NCBI RefSeq assembly: GCF_033060595.1
Contig: NZ_CP133038.1
Span: 2,604,001 to 2,668,000, forward strand
Origin: Pyramidobacter sp. YE332
Lineage (GTDB): Bacteria; Synergistota; Synergistia; Synergistales; Dethiosulfovibrionaceae
DNA length: 64,000 bases
Direction of reading: 5' to 3'
Shown here: piece by piece, positions 9,297 to 18,434 of the stretch
Numbering within the stretch: the stretch's first letter is position 1
Layout of the letters: every line of letters starts with the position of its first letter
Notes under the pieces: model-generated
What the model saw: only the letters and a program-made list of their open reading frames with translations
What the model was told of the DNA's origin: nothing
Database searches by the model: none
Position numbers and translations under genes: made by a program

Positions 9297-9348
9297 AAAA
9301 CGGCCGGAAGCTGACGAACGCCCATTCGTCGGCTTCCGGCCGTTTTTT
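9297..9348 (+). terminator. Terminator of rubrerythrin
   Basis: A long near-perfect stem (ACGGCCGGAAGC..GACGAA paired with TTCGTC..GCTTCCGGCCGT) is followed by six Ts. Confidence 0.9.
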
Positions 9349-9363
9349 GTTCCGCGTGGAACG
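9348..9363. promoter_or_regulatory. Weak parS-like site
   Basis: TGTTCCGCGTGGAACG differs at two of 16 positions from the parS form TGTTCCACGTGGAACA found at 36377. It overlaps the T run of the rubrerythrin terminator. It could be a secondary ParB site or chance. Confidence 0.25.
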
Positions 9364-9373
9364 CGGGTGTTTC

Positions 9374-10489
9374 ATACTATTTCTCATTTAAAGCACCTAA
9401 CAATCCATTGTCTTGCGGTAATACTCCTTATGGTCTGAGCGGTGAGATTTCTGATCGTGCGGCACAGACGCTCGACAACGTTCTCAAGCGTCGAAAAAAT
9501 CTCGTTTCGAAAGCCCTGACAGCGCAGCTCTCTCCAGATCTGCTCAATGGGGTTCATCTCGGGGGTATAGGGGGAATATGGAACAGGGTGATGTTGGCAG
9601 GAACCTGAAGCGCTTTGGACTTGTGCCAGGCAGCTCCGTCACAGCAGAGCAGAATATGGTCTTCCGGAAATCGGTGTGAAAGTTCCCGCAGGAAAACGTT
9701 CATGCAATCGCTGTCGCAGTTGGGCATGATCAGAAAGAGGCTTTCTCCCGTAAGCGGCTCTACGGCACCGTAAGCATAGCGGTATTCGCGGATGTGAAGG
9801 CAGGGAACGTTCGGTCGAATGCCTTTCCTGCACCAGCAGTATTTGGGCGTGTTGATTCTGCCGAAGCCGGCTTCGTCCTGAAACATCAGTCTGACGTTCC
9901 CTGTTGTGGATAACTCTTTTAATTCCTGAACTTGAGCGTTAATTTTTTGAGGCCTCGATGGCCTCCTCGTTCGCTTTCCTGGGGTGACGGCTGCGCGGCA
10001 TGACTTTTCTCCAGCCATGACGTTTCAGGACCGCGTAAATCTGAGTCGGACTGATAGTATGTCCCACCGCGGTCTGATAGGCTTGGGCTATTTCCGCCAC
10101 CGAAACGATTTCTCCTTTCCCGGCTTTCTCCAGGTAAGGAGCAAGTACGGCTTCTTCCTGCTCATAGGTCATGTTCCGATGGTTGCCGAGGTAATGGCAT
10201 TGCAGCACATACGAGAGACCGCGATGGATAAACTGCGAGATGATCTTGCTGACGTTCGTGAAGTGGTATTCCGTGATTTCGCTGATTTCTTTCAGGGTTT
10301 TCCCTTCGGCGCGCAAGCTGAGGATTCTCAGTTTGGCTTCGATCTTCTTGTTGCGATTCTTTTTCCGCGCTGCTTCGATTTCCGCCTGCTGTTCCGATGT
10401 GATCTCGTATTTTACGGGCATTCTCCATCACCTCGGGTGCATTATAACTGAGGTACGGATACTTTGGCTATACTATAATGAAATAGTAT
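9374..10489. mobile_element. IS630-family insertion sequence, degenerate
   Basis: The element is about 1.1 kb, bounded by ATACTATTTC at the left (9374) and its inverse GAAATAGTAT at the right (ending 10489), with TA at the edges as expected for IS630/Tc1-mariner insertion. It carries a disrupted transposase on the minus strand. The same end sequence is found on the three MITEs in this window, so this family probably mobilises them. Confidence 0.8.
9384..10421 (-). pseudogene. IS630-family transposase with two frameshifts
   Basis: The first part (10421 to about 9942) has the helix-turn-helix region (GKTLKEISEITEYHFTNVSKII) and a second one (HTISPTQIYAVLKRHGWRK). The frame then changes at a run of six As (near 9945) into the DDE part: LMFQDEAGFGRI and LLCCDGAAWHKSK. 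A second one-base change near 9568 breaks the third catalytic block; restoring it gives PPYTPEMNPIEQIWREL, then the tail to 9384. The A-run shift might be programmed, as in some IS630 members. The second shift is not at a slippery run of that kind and probably inactivates the gene. Confidence 0.85.
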
Positions 10490-10490
10490 C

Positions 10491-10641
10491 ATACTATTTC
10501 TTGATAAAAAGCACTAATATAGTTTGCAGGGCGCTGCGAGGGAGTTCAGTCGCTCAGAAGGAGCTCGACTGCTGCGCAGCTCGCCTTATGAATCTTCCTC
10601 TCAGCGCCTCTGCGTTCGGTATTTTAATTGAGAAATAGTAT
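10491..10641. mobile_element. MITE copy 1 of an IS630-derived family
   Basis: This 151-bp non-coding element has terminal inverted repeats ATACTATTTCT / AGAAATAGTAT identical to the ends of the neighbouring IS630 element. It contains GCGCTGCGAGGGAGTTCAGTCGCTC and a diverged inverse of that block, so it folds into a long hairpin. Related copies lie at 15149-15294 and 22456-22615. Its right end touches the stop codon of the ComB-like gene. Confidence 0.8.
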
Positions 10642-11336
10642 CAGCACGCGAGCGCGCTCATGCGGAACAGCCCGTCGCCGAGGCGCTGCGCGCGGATCAC
10701 GAAGTCGAAGCGGTCCGCGTCGACGCACATCCAGAAGTCGTCCTCGGGGAACACGTCCTGCCGGGCGGGATCGAAGAACTTCCGCCCCTCCGGGTCGGCG
10801 CGCACGGCGGCCAGTTCGCGTTCCATGTCCAGCGTTTCCCCCCTGAGCCGCGCCGCGATGCAGCGCGCGCACAGGCGGTCTTCCGGCGTGCCGGAGACGC
10901 CCGCCAGGCCCATCGCCACCAGCGACACCCGCTCGGGATCGCGGCTGCGGATATAGCGCGCCGTGGCCGCGGCGTTGACGAGGCTGCCGGCCACGATCTC
11001 GGCCGCGCCGGAAGCGGCCGCCAGCCCCTGCGTGCCGGCGCTGGTGGTGTGGATCACGGTCTTTCCGCGAAAATCCGCGCCGCGCGTCTGCGACGGCGAG
11101 TTGCCGAAGTCGAACCCCGGCAGGATCGCGCCGCCGCGCTCGCCGATCAGCACGGCGCCGGGATGTTCTGCTTTGAGGCGCCGGGCTTCGTATTCCGCGC
11201 CGACGGCGAAGATCGACGCCGCGCCGCGCGCGAACAGCCAGGCTTCCAGCGAAAAAGCGCGGAACACGTCGATGACGACCGTCAGCCCGCGGGCCCGCCG
11301 CGCGCCGTCGAGCAGTTCGAGAATTTGTATGTCCAT
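10641..11336 (-). CDS. comB: 2-phosphosulfolactate phosphatase family protein (ComB-like)
   Basis: The protein has 231 residues. Conserved ComB features are visible: VVIDVFRAFSLEAW (residues 20-33), GERGG, GFDFGNSPSQ, and HTTSAGTQGL. ComB removes phosphate from 2-phosphosulfolactate, a step of coenzyme M formation in archaea that also occurs in bacteria that make sulfolactate. The ATG at 11336 is preceded by GGGGGATC. No other coenzyme M gene is nearby, so the actual pathway here is unclear. The gene is alone on this strand and its stop codon overlaps the MITE end by one base, so the insertion may have replaced the original terminator. Confidence 0.8.
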   Translation of the reverse strand: MDIQILELLDGARRARGLTVVIDVFRAFSLEAWLFARGAASIFAVGAEYEARRLKAEHPGAVLIGERGGAILPGFDFGNSPSQTRGADFRGKTVIHTTSAGTQGLAAASGAAEIVAGSLVNAAATARYIRSRDPERVSLVAMGLAGVSGTPEDRLCARCIAARLRGETLDMERELAAVRADPEGRKFFDPARQDVFPEDDFWMCVDADRFDFVIRAQRLGDGLFRMSALAC

Positions 11337-11619
11337 CGGATCCCCCGCTTTCGTGGGATTGCGCCGCGTGAATCTCTTCCGGGAGCGCTTCCCGTCCATT
11401 ATATGATGAACGGCGCCGTCTGGGAATGGGGCTTTTGGGACGGGCGACGTACTCCGCGCCGAAAACCGTCCGGCGAAAACGCGGGCCGCCGCGTTTCTCG
11501 CTCTGGAGTAACGGCGCTGCGGCATAAAAACGGGGCAGGGCCTTTCAATTTCGTTGTTTTTTTGTATGATGATGCTGAGACGCGGGCGAATTTGCCTTCA
11601 AGGAAAGGGGGAACATCAT

Positions 11620-13203
11620 GTGAAAACGCTTGGAGCTCCGCAGGCGGTGACGGTGCGGCAGATCGCGCGGCTGCACAATTTCAAGAAATACACGCGCCTT
11701 GTCGCCGGCGAGAAAGGGCTCGACCGCACGGTAGCATATACCACTGTCTGGGAATCGCCGGAACTGGCGAGCCGCCTCGAAGGGCAGGAGTTTGTCTTCA
11801 GCGTGGGCTATTTGGCGCGAACCAATCCGCCTCTGGCGCTGGAAGGTTTTCGGGCGTTGACGAACGTTGTATCGGCGATGGGGTTCAAACTCGGGCCGCA
11901 TATCGACAAAATCCCCGCTGAGTTCATCAAGATCGCCGACGAGAAAAACGTCCCTCTGTTCGAGATTCGCGCAGACTGTCAGTTCAGGTGGCTCATCCAG
12001 TCCATCATGGCCGAGATCAATCTCTACCAGGCCAGCGTTTTGATGGAGGTGAACCAGTATTTTCACGACCTCTACGAACTGGCGATGAAAGACAGCCGGG
12101 ATTCCGTCCTTTTGTCGCAGCTCTCCGAGCGGATTCGCGCGCTCTGCTTTCTTCTTCCTCCCGACTTGCAGGGGCCCATATGGCCGCAAAAACGGCAGAT
12201 CGGGCGAGCTGAAAACACGCTTTTGCAGGGAGCGCACGAAGTCTTTCGCAAGGCCTGCGTGACGCAGGGAGAGTTTCATGAACCTCCGTGGCATATCTTC
12301 CCGCTGACAGGCAAGAACTATTGTCTTGGTTATCTGGTCGTGCATCATAAGCCGGCTCTGGGCGACAAGGAACGTTTGATGATCCAACAGCTGCAGATGA
12401 GACTGACGATGAAGTGGAACGAGCGCTTCGAGGATACGCGCCGGACGCTGATGAGCCTGTGGAACAGCCTGCTCTACAATCCCAAAGATAAAAGAGAGTT
12501 CATCAGCCATACGCTGGAACGTTGCGGACTGGACGCCGAACAAGCGTTCCGCGTGCTGGTGTTCTCGGCCCGTCCGGGACTGGACGAGGCGTTTCGGCGG
12601 GGAGCGCAGTTTACCATGGGGAGCCTTGGACGTCTGATCCCGCATAAGATATTGCTCTGGGTGACCCCATCGGAATGCGTGCTGCTGTGTTCGTCGACCG
12701 GCGGGCAGAAACTGCCTCAGTATATGATCAAGGCCAAAGAACTGCTGGCCCCCGATCCATCGGCCGTTTTATCGGTCGGACCGTCGGTAAGGAGGATCGA
12801 AGAGATCCGCGACAGCTACCGTATGGCGAAAAACTGTTTCCGCGCGGTCTGCAGCCGATATGACAGGCCGGAATCGCTCCTTTGCTGTGACGATTGGCTC
12901 TTCGAACTGTCCCAGATCGAAGGGGCGGATACGCTGGAGAGCCGCCTGCTCGTGAAGAAAGTTCTTGATCCTCTGCTTCGGTATGACCGCGACCACGGCA
13001 ATACCGCTTTTCAGGATACGTTGAGGGCAATGAACCGAACGGAGAACCTCAGCGAGGCTGCAGGGGTTCTTCACGTGCATGAAAACACGCTTCGTTACCG
13101 CGTGCAGCGCATGAAGGATTTGACGGGGCTCGATTTGTTCCGCTACAGAGACCGGGCGATGCTGGCCCGCGCGCTGTTCTGTTTTGAAATGAGCCGAGAA
13201 TGA
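11620..13203 (+). CDS. PucR-family transcriptional regulator
   Basis: The protein has 527 residues. The N-terminal PucR domain (residues 8-125) includes VAGEKGLDRTVAYTTVWESPE and a NVPLFEI segment. The C-terminal part has the PucR/CdaR helix-turn-helix: GNTAFQDTLRAMNRTENLSEAAGVLHVHENTLRYRVQRM, close to the end. PucR proteins activate genes for amine, purine or organic-acid use in response to the substrate. The GTG at 11620 follows AAAGGGGGA; an upstream ATG at 11618 would stop at once. It precedes an aminotransferase and TAXI TRAP genes in the same direction, and so is the likely regulator of them. A terminator closes it. Confidence 0.88.
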   Translation: MKTLGAPQAVTVRQIARLHNFKKYTRLVAGEKGLDRTVAYTTVWESPELASRLEGQEFVFSVGYLARTNPPLALEGFRALTNVVSAMGFKLGPHIDKIPAEFIKIADEKNVPLFEIRADCQFRWLIQSIMAEINLYQASVLMEVNQYFHDLYELAMKDSRDSVLLSQLSERIRALCFLLPPDLQGPIWPQKRQIGRAENTLLQGAHEVFRKACVTQGEFHEPPWHIFPLTGKNYCLGYLVVHHKPALGDKERLMIQQLQMRLTMKWNERFEDTRRTLMSLWNSLLYNPKDKREFISHTLERCGLDAEQAFRVLVFSARPGLDEAFRRGAQFTMGSLGRLIPHKILLWVTPSECVLLCSSTGGQKLPQYMIKAKELLAPDPSAVLSVGPSVRRIEEIRDSYRMAKNCFRAVCSRYDRPESLLCCDDWLFELSQIEGADTLESRLLVKKVLDPLLRYDRDHGNTAFQDTLRAMNRTENLSEAAGVLHVHENTLRYRVQRMKDLTGLDLFRYRDRAMLARALFCFEMSRE

Positions 13204-13306
13204 CCGACGTTCATTTCAGACGATGAAGACAGCCTTTGAAAACAGGAGAGATTACTTTCATTTTTTTACCTATGATGTGCGTCTGGTATTCTTGAGATGG
13301 TAATTA

Positions 13307-13351
13307 AAGAGGTCACTTCGGTTTATTCTCGAAGTGACCTCTTGTTGTTTT
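13307..13351 (+). terminator. Terminator of the PucR gene
   Basis: A perfect 14-bp stem (AAGAGGTCACTTCG and its complement) has a 9-base loop, followed by a T-rich tail. Confidence 0.85.
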
Positions 13352-13766
13352 CTACAAAATTTGTTTATTATTTCTGTTTGTTTGAATAAAGACTGCAGTT
13401 GTGTTTTCTATTAATATTAAACCAGCTATCTAAGTAATGAAATGAGTATGGGTCATGTAGAAAGAAAGCGGTAAGCGTACCATAAAATTGTTTGTGGCTC
13501 TGCTTTGAGTATCTTGGAGAGAGAAAATGTTTGTCGGTTTTGTTGATTAAATATGAATTATAGTATTATTTGTAGCGCCAAGAAGTCTCTCTCGCTAAAT
13601 GGCTGATTTCCCGATGACGATGAACAGCGAAGCTTTTGGTTTTGAAGGATGTCACGAGGTGTGAAAGAACTCTCAAACGAGAGGCGAGTTTGTCCTGCAT
13701 CACCATAAAGCGCATTCTTTGCAGGGGGCCATAAATCATAAGTCTTGGAAAGGAGTTGGAGCGAAG
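13352..13766. other. AT-rich intergenic region upstream of the aminotransferase
   Basis: No gene can be supported here. The stretch is clearly AT-richer than its surroundings and probably holds the promoter and the PucR target of the aminotransferase-TRAP genes. AAAGGAG at 13749-13755 is the ribosome-binding site of the next gene. Confidence 0.4.
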
Positions 13767-15104
13767 ATGACTGGCAAGTTGTTTCCGCGGAGTTTTAAGA
13801 CGGAATATCTCACGGCGGTCCAAGGCGAGGGTATTTATATTTATGACAAGGAAGGAAAGAAATATCTGGATGGATGCAGCGGAGCTCTGATCTGCAATTT
13901 GGGACACTGCAACGAAGAAGTTATCGAAGCTGTAGTGGCGCAAATGCACAAAATAGAGTTCGCCCACACGTCACGCTGGCGTCTGGACAGCGTCTCGGAG
14001 GCGGCAGAAGAAATGGCTTCGCTGGCACCGGAGGGTATGGAGTATGTGTGGTTTACCTGCGGAGGTTCCGAGGCTATCGAGGCGGCAGTCAAGCTAGCGC
14101 GCCAATACTACATCGAACGGGACGGAGGGTACTCCAGCAAGTCGACGATAATATCTCGGTGGAACGCTTATCACGGGAGTACTCTGGGCACTATGGCCAT
14201 CGGCGGCTCAATTCCCAGGCGGCGCATCTACGCCCCTCTCTTCAAAGAGAATCCCCATATTGTGCCTCACTATTGCTACCGCTGTCCTTTCGGTCTGGCG
14301 CATCCTTCCTGCGATATGCGCTGTGCCCGTCAGCTCGAGGAGGTCATCAAGCGCGTAGGCCCCGGCAATGTCATGGCGTTTATTGCTGAGCCTATCGTGG
14401 GCTCCTCTGTGGGGGCCTTGGTGCCGCCGGGCGAATATTGGCCTTTGGTGCGCGAGATCTGTACCAAATATGACATTTTGCTTATTGCCGACGAAGTGAT
14501 GACGGGCATGGGACGCACGGGGAAAAATTTCTGCGTCAATCACTGGGGAGTGAAGCCCGACATCATTGCGACCGCAAAAGGCATGGCGGCAGGTTACATT
14601 CCTACCGGCGGCGTGATTGCCTCGAACTGGATTGCTGAAGAGATCCAGAAAGGTACCGGGGCTTTTACTCATGGACACACCTACACGGGTAATCCGTTGA
14701 GCGGAGCTGCCACTGCGGCCGTGATCAAGTACATGAAGAAACATAAGCTTGTGGAGAACGTAGCTACATTGGGGATCAAATTTGGCGAGGGGCTCAAGAA
14801 AATTGGCGAAAGCAATCCTATCGTGGGCGATGTCCGCGGCAAAGGTTTCATGTGGGGCTTTGAACTGGTTCAGGACAAGGCTGCAAAGACGCCGTTTGCA
14901 AAGAATGTCGGCGCTGCTAACGTGGCAATGAAAGAATGCCTTGCCCGCGGGCTGGTCATCTATCCCGGCGGTGGCATGGTCGACTACATTGACGGCGACA
15001 ATTTCCTGGTAGCTCCGCCGCTGATCACCACGTCAGAGCAGATTGACGAGCTGCTTGAAAAACTTGAAATGGGACTTGCGGCCGCCGCAGCGAAGCTGGC
15101 ATAG
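13767..15104 (+). CDS. Class III (omega) aminotransferase, PLP-dependent
   Basis: The protein has 445 residues. FTCGGSEAIEAAVKLAR (residues 96-112) binds the cofactor phosphate, ADEVMTGMGRTG gives the cofactor Asp242, and TAKGMAAGYIPTGG gives the Schiff-base Lys271. A four-cysteine stretch (CYRCPFGLAHPSCDMRCA, residues 170-187) is typical of one subgroup of these enzymes. They move amino groups from omega-amino acids, amines or taurine-like compounds to a keto acid. The ATG at 13767 follows AAAGGAG; an upstream ATG at 13719 lacks such a site. With the PucR regulator upstream and the TRAP transporter downstream, it likely handles an imported amino compound. The substrate cannot be predicted. 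Confidence 0.9.
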   Translation: MTGKLFPRSFKTEYLTAVQGEGIYIYDKEGKKYLDGCSGALICNLGHCNEEVIEAVVAQMHKIEFAHTSRWRLDSVSEAAEEMASLAPEGMEYVWFTCGGSEAIEAAVKLARQYYIERDGGYSSKSTIISRWNAYHGSTLGTMAIGGSIPRRRIYAPLFKENPHIVPHYCYRCPFGLAHPSCDMRCARQLEEVIKRVGPGNVMAFIAEPIVGSSVGALVPPGEYWPLVREICTKYDILLIADEVMTGMGRTGKNFCVNHWGVKPDIIATAKGMAAGYIPTGGVIASNWIAEEIQKGTGAFTHGHTYTGNPLSGAATAAVIKYMKKHKLVENVATLGIKFGEGLKKIGESNPIVGDVRGKGFMWGFELVQDKAAKTPFAKNVGAANVAMKECLARGLVIYPGGGMVDYIDGDNFLVAPPLITTSEQIDELLEKLEMGLAAAAAKLA

Positions 15105-15148
15105 CTAAAGTCTTTCCCAGCGCCGAAAGGAATCGGGGAAGATGTCTT

Positions 15149-15294
15149 ATACTATTTCTCAATTAAAATGCCGAATACAGAGGCGCTGCGGGGGAGATTC
15201 ACAAAGCGAGCTGCGGTCGAAATAGTCCTGAGCGACTGAACTCCCCCGCAGCGCCCAGAAAACTATGCTAATACTTTCTATCAAGGATTAGTCT
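15149..15294. mobile_element. MITE copy 2, diverged right end
   Basis: The left end ATACTATTTCTC matches the other copies; the right end is diverged (inverse begins ACTAATCCTTGATAG). Internal GGCGCTGCGGGGGAG and its inverse CTCCCCCGCAGCGCC match copies 1 and 3. It separates the aminotransferase from the TRAP genes and has no coding content. Confidence 0.75.
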
Positions 15295-15391
15295 TATGCA
15301 CAAGAGACAAGAGGCATTTTTTTGCGCTTGATGGTCCATGAGTTCGAGAGTATCGTCCATTTATTCCATTTTTGAAGGAGGCATACTATCC

Positions 15392-16345
15392 ATGAGAAAG
15401 ACGAAGATTACGTTGATGGCGTGTGCATTGTTTTTTGCCATCGTAAATTCTGCCCTCGCTCTTGACTTCGTCACCATTGGCTCCGGCGGCGTGGGCGGCA
15501 CGTATTATCCACTGGGCGGTTCCATGGCGGAGATCTTGAACAACGCCAAAATTGACGTAAAAGCGACTTCCCGGGCCACTTCAGCCTCTCGCGAAAACTG
15601 CCGCCTGCTGGCTCGCGACGCCGTGCAGATAGGTATGGTTATGGGCTCCACGCTGTGGCAGGCCTATACGGGCACTGAAGCCTTCGAAAAGGATGGCAAG
15701 CTGGATCTCTACATCCTCATGAATATGTACGCGGCCCCCCAGCATATTGTTACTACCGGCAGGACGGGCATCAAAACCTTCGAAGACCTGAGAGGCAAGA
15801 GGGTCTCTGTAGGTGCCCCCGGCGGCGGAGATCAGGTGTTGACCAACCTCATTCTTGCAGCGGCTGGATGGGATCCAGAGAAGGATATCAAGCGGGAGCA
15901 GCTGACCCAACCCGAGGGCGCTACCGCTTTGGTAGATGGCAACATCGATGCGGTATTCTGGAACTTCGCGGCTCCCGGTTCGGCGGTGCTCGAAGTGGCA
16001 GCGGTACGCGACGTAGTATTGATTCCGATTCCTGAGGACGTGGTCAAGAAAGTATGCGAGGCGAATCCTTTCCTGTTTTCTTACACTATTGACAAGAATA
16101 TATACAATCAGGCAGAAGACTGCCTGACCGTGGCAGATGGCAACTTCCTGGTGGTCAACGGCAAAATGAAGGAAGACCTCTCCTATCGTCTCGTCAAGAC
16201 CATCGTGGAAAACCGCGAGGCTTTTAAAAAGGTAACGACCCAGGCGGAGCACTTCAATCCCAAAGAGGCCAGCGTGGGTATCATTCGCTTCGCTTCTGGC
16301 GCCGTAAAGTATTTCAAAGAGCAGGGGTTTGACACTCTCAAATAA
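15392..16345 (+). CDS. TAXI-family TRAP transporter solute-binding protein
   Basis: The protein has 317 residues with a signal peptide (residues 1-23, ending NSALA). The mature part begins LDFVTIGSGGVGGTYYPLGG, the hallmark of TAXI binding proteins, and continues with TFEDLRGKRVSVGAPGGGDQV. It captures an organic acid or amino acid such as glutamate outside the inner membrane for the fused permease encoded next. The ATG at 15392 follows GAAGGAGG; an upstream ATG at 15338 would place extra residues before the signal peptide. A terminator-like hairpin separates it from the permease gene, which would give more binding protein than permease. Confidence 0.92.
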   Translation: MRKTKITLMACALFFAIVNSALALDFVTIGSGGVGGTYYPLGGSMAEILNNAKIDVKATSRATSASRENCRLLARDAVQIGMVMGSTLWQAYTGTEAFEKDGKLDLYILMNMYAAPQHIVTTGRTGIKTFEDLRGKRVSVGAPGGGDQVLTNLILAAAGWDPEKDIKREQLTQPEGATALVDGNIDAVFWNFAAPGSAVLEVAAVRDVVLIPIPEDVVKKVCEANPFLFSYTIDKNIYNQAEDCLTVADGNFLVVNGKMKEDLSYRLVKTIVENREAFKKVTTQAEHFNPKEASVGIIRFASGAVKYFKEQGFDTLK

Positions 16346-16387
16346 AACGTGCCAGCCTTCGCAAGTGAGCAAGATTCGGTGTCCCGG

Positions 16388-16428
16388 AAGGGGGCTGGAA
16401 AACTCTCCCGGCCCCCTCTTAATTTTTT
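16388..16428 (+). terminator. Hairpin between binding protein and permease genes
   Basis: AAGGGGGCTGG pairs with CCGGCCCCCT (two G-U pairs), followed by a T-rich run ending in six Ts. It probably acts as a partial terminator that lowers permease expression relative to the binding protein. Confidence 0.7.
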
Positions 16429-16441
16429 AAGGAGGCATTTC

Positions 16442-18400
16442 ATGGTAGAACCGCGTTTGCAGGAGAGGGAGTCTCAAATCGATCCTCCAAAGGCCGAGAG
16501 GGTAAAAATAGACAACCCCGAGGAAGCCAAGTTTCGAATTCTGTCGGGCTGGCAAAACTACTTGCTGTGCGGGTTAGCTCTTTGTGCGTCCTGTTTTCAC
16601 CTTTATACGGCCTATTTTGGCCAGCTTTCGGCCATGTATCAACGAGGGTGGCACTGGATGTTCATCAGCGCCATGCTCTTTTTGCGCTATCCCTGTACGA
16701 AGAGTCGCCCCAAGAACAAGGTCGACCTTTGGGATTGGGTGCTGATCGCCCTTTCCATCGCAGGATGCCTCAATATCCTCCTCAATTTTGAGGATATCGC
16801 CATGCGCGAGGGAATGGCGATTCCTTCGGATATCTGGATAGGCACAATCATGACGCTGTTGGTGCTTGATGGCGCTCGGCGTTCCATGGGCTGGCCTCTG
16901 CCCATCATGGCTGCTGTGGCTTTGGCCTATGCATTTTGGGGCCCCTATTTCCCGGGTATGCTGGCCCACGGGGGGTTTCCCCTGGAGGAAATAGCCCCCT
17001 TCCTCTATCTGAGAACCGATGGGATTTTTGGCACTCCCTTAGGCGTATCGGCCTCGTTCATCTTTCTGTTCGTGCTTTTCGGAGCGTTTTTGAACTTGTC
17101 CGGAGCCGGGCAATTCTTCATCGATTTGGCCGTAGCGGTAGCGGGACGCAGTCGTGGCGGTTCCGGCAAGGCCGCGGTAATTGCCTCCGGCCTTATGGGC
17201 ATGGTATCGGGGAGTTCTTGCGCCAATACAGTGACCACCGGCGCTTTTACCATCCCTTTGATGAAACAGTCGGGCTATAAGTCTAATTTCGCAGGGGCTA
17301 TCGTAGCGGCGGCCTCCACGGGAGGGCAAGTCATGCCACCGGTCATGGGCGCGGCTGCCTTCATCATGGCTCAATTTTTGGGAATCGCTTATTGGGATAT
17401 CGTGGTGGCGGCAGCCATTCCTGCTACGCTTTACTTCATCTCCATCATTGCCATGGTGCACTTTCGTGCCGGCAAACAACGTATGGCAAGCCTTAATGCC
17501 GACGAAGTGCCCAGCATCCTGAAACCCCTTAAGGAAGGATGGTTTCTGCTGGCGCCCATCATCGTACTGGTCATGTTTCTTGGCAAGGGGTTCTCGCCTG
17601 TCAAGGCTGTGTTCTGGTCCATCGTGATGCTCATTGTCGTATCCTGGTTCGGCAAGCCTGAACACCGTCTGACGCCTGCCCGGATACTTCAGGCTCTCAT
17701 TGCGGGAGGTCTCGGCGCAATCGAGGTGGCGGCGGCCTGTGCGTGTTCCGGCATTGTCATAGGCGTGATCTCCATTACTGGCGTGGGACTGGCTTTTTCG
17801 TCCTACGTGCTGAGTCTTTCCCGCGGTATCCTGCCGCTGGCGCTATTTCTTACCATGATAGGCTCCATCATACTGGGCATGGGCATCCCAACCACGGCGC
17901 AGTATATCATCACCTCTACGTTGGCAGCTCCGGCGCTCTACGAGATGGGAGTTCCGATGATATCGGCCCACTTGTTCTGTCTCTATTTTGGCGTTTTGGC
18001 CGATGTGTCGCCTCCTGTGGCGCTCGCTACCTACGCGGCAGCCGGCATAGCGAAGTCAAACCCCATGAAAACGGGTTATACTGCCTTGGTGACTGCGGTG
18101 GCAGGTTTTTTGGTTCCCTATATGTTTGTCTACAATCCCTATTTACTGCTCCAGGGTGATATTTGGCACATCATTATCGGTTGCGGTACCGCCTTGGTTG
18201 GCATTGTAGGACTTTCAGCGGGCGTCCAAGGTTTTTTGGTTGACGATCTGAACGTTTTGCAGCGAATGGCTCTTGTCTCCGTGCCGTTTTTTATCATCTA
18301 TCCCACGCTGACCAGCAATGTCATAGGCTGCGCCATTATCGCCACCCTCTTCCTGTGGCAGAAGTACCGCCAGCGTGTAAATCTTGCAGTGGAAAAATAA
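16442..18400 (+). CDS. TRAP transporter fused permease (4TM/12TM)
   Basis: The protein has 652 residues and many membrane segments. Residues 40-170 match the small DctQ-like unit, and the rest the large DctM-like unit, as in fused permeases that pair with TAXI binding proteins. Family motifs include LMGMVSGSSCANTVTTGAFTIPLM, ASTGGQVMPPVMGAAAFIMA and LGMGIPTTAQYIITSTLAAP. It uses an ion gradient, often sodium, to import the ligand delivered by the preceding TAXI protein. The ATG at 16442 follows AAGGAGG. The ATG is 97 bases after the binding-protein stop. It ends 34 bases before the CoA transferase gene, so the ato-like genes could be co-transcribed. Confidence 0.92.
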   Translation: MVEPRLQERESQIDPPKAERVKIDNPEEAKFRILSGWQNYLLCGLALCASCFHLYTAYFGQLSAMYQRGWHWMFISAMLFLRYPCTKSRPKNKVDLWDWVLIALSIAGCLNILLNFEDIAMREGMAIPSDIWIGTIMTLLVLDGARRSMGWPLPIMAAVALAYAFWGPYFPGMLAHGGFPLEEIAPFLYLRTDGIFGTPLGVSASFIFLFVLFGAFLNLSGAGQFFIDLAVAVAGRSRGGSGKAAVIASGLMGMVSGSSCANTVTTGAFTIPLMKQSGYKSNFAGAIVAAASTGGQVMPPVMGAAAFIMAQFLGIAYWDIVVAAAIPATLYFISIIAMVHFRAGKQRMASLNADEVPSILKPLKEGWFLLAPIIVLVMFLGKGFSPVKAVFWSIVMLIVVSWFGKPEHRLTPARILQALIAGGLGAIEVAAACACSGIVIGVISITGVGLAFSSYVLSLSRGILPLALFLTMIGSIILGMGIPTTAQYIITSTLAAPALYEMGVPMISAHLFCLYFGVLADVSPPVALATYAAAGIAKSNPMKTGYTALVTAVAGFLVPYMFVYNPYLLLQGDIWHIIIGCGTALVGIVGLSAGVQGFLVDDLNVLQRMALVSVPFFIIYPTLTSNVIGCAIIATLFLWQKYRQRVNLAVEK

Positions 18401-18434
18401 GGGGTTCTCAAAGATCGGACTAAGGAGGAAGAAT

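Noticed and set aside
10240-10638. Plus-strand open frame spanning the IS630 end and MITE copy 1
   Set aside because: It is made of antisense transposase and MITE sequence only.
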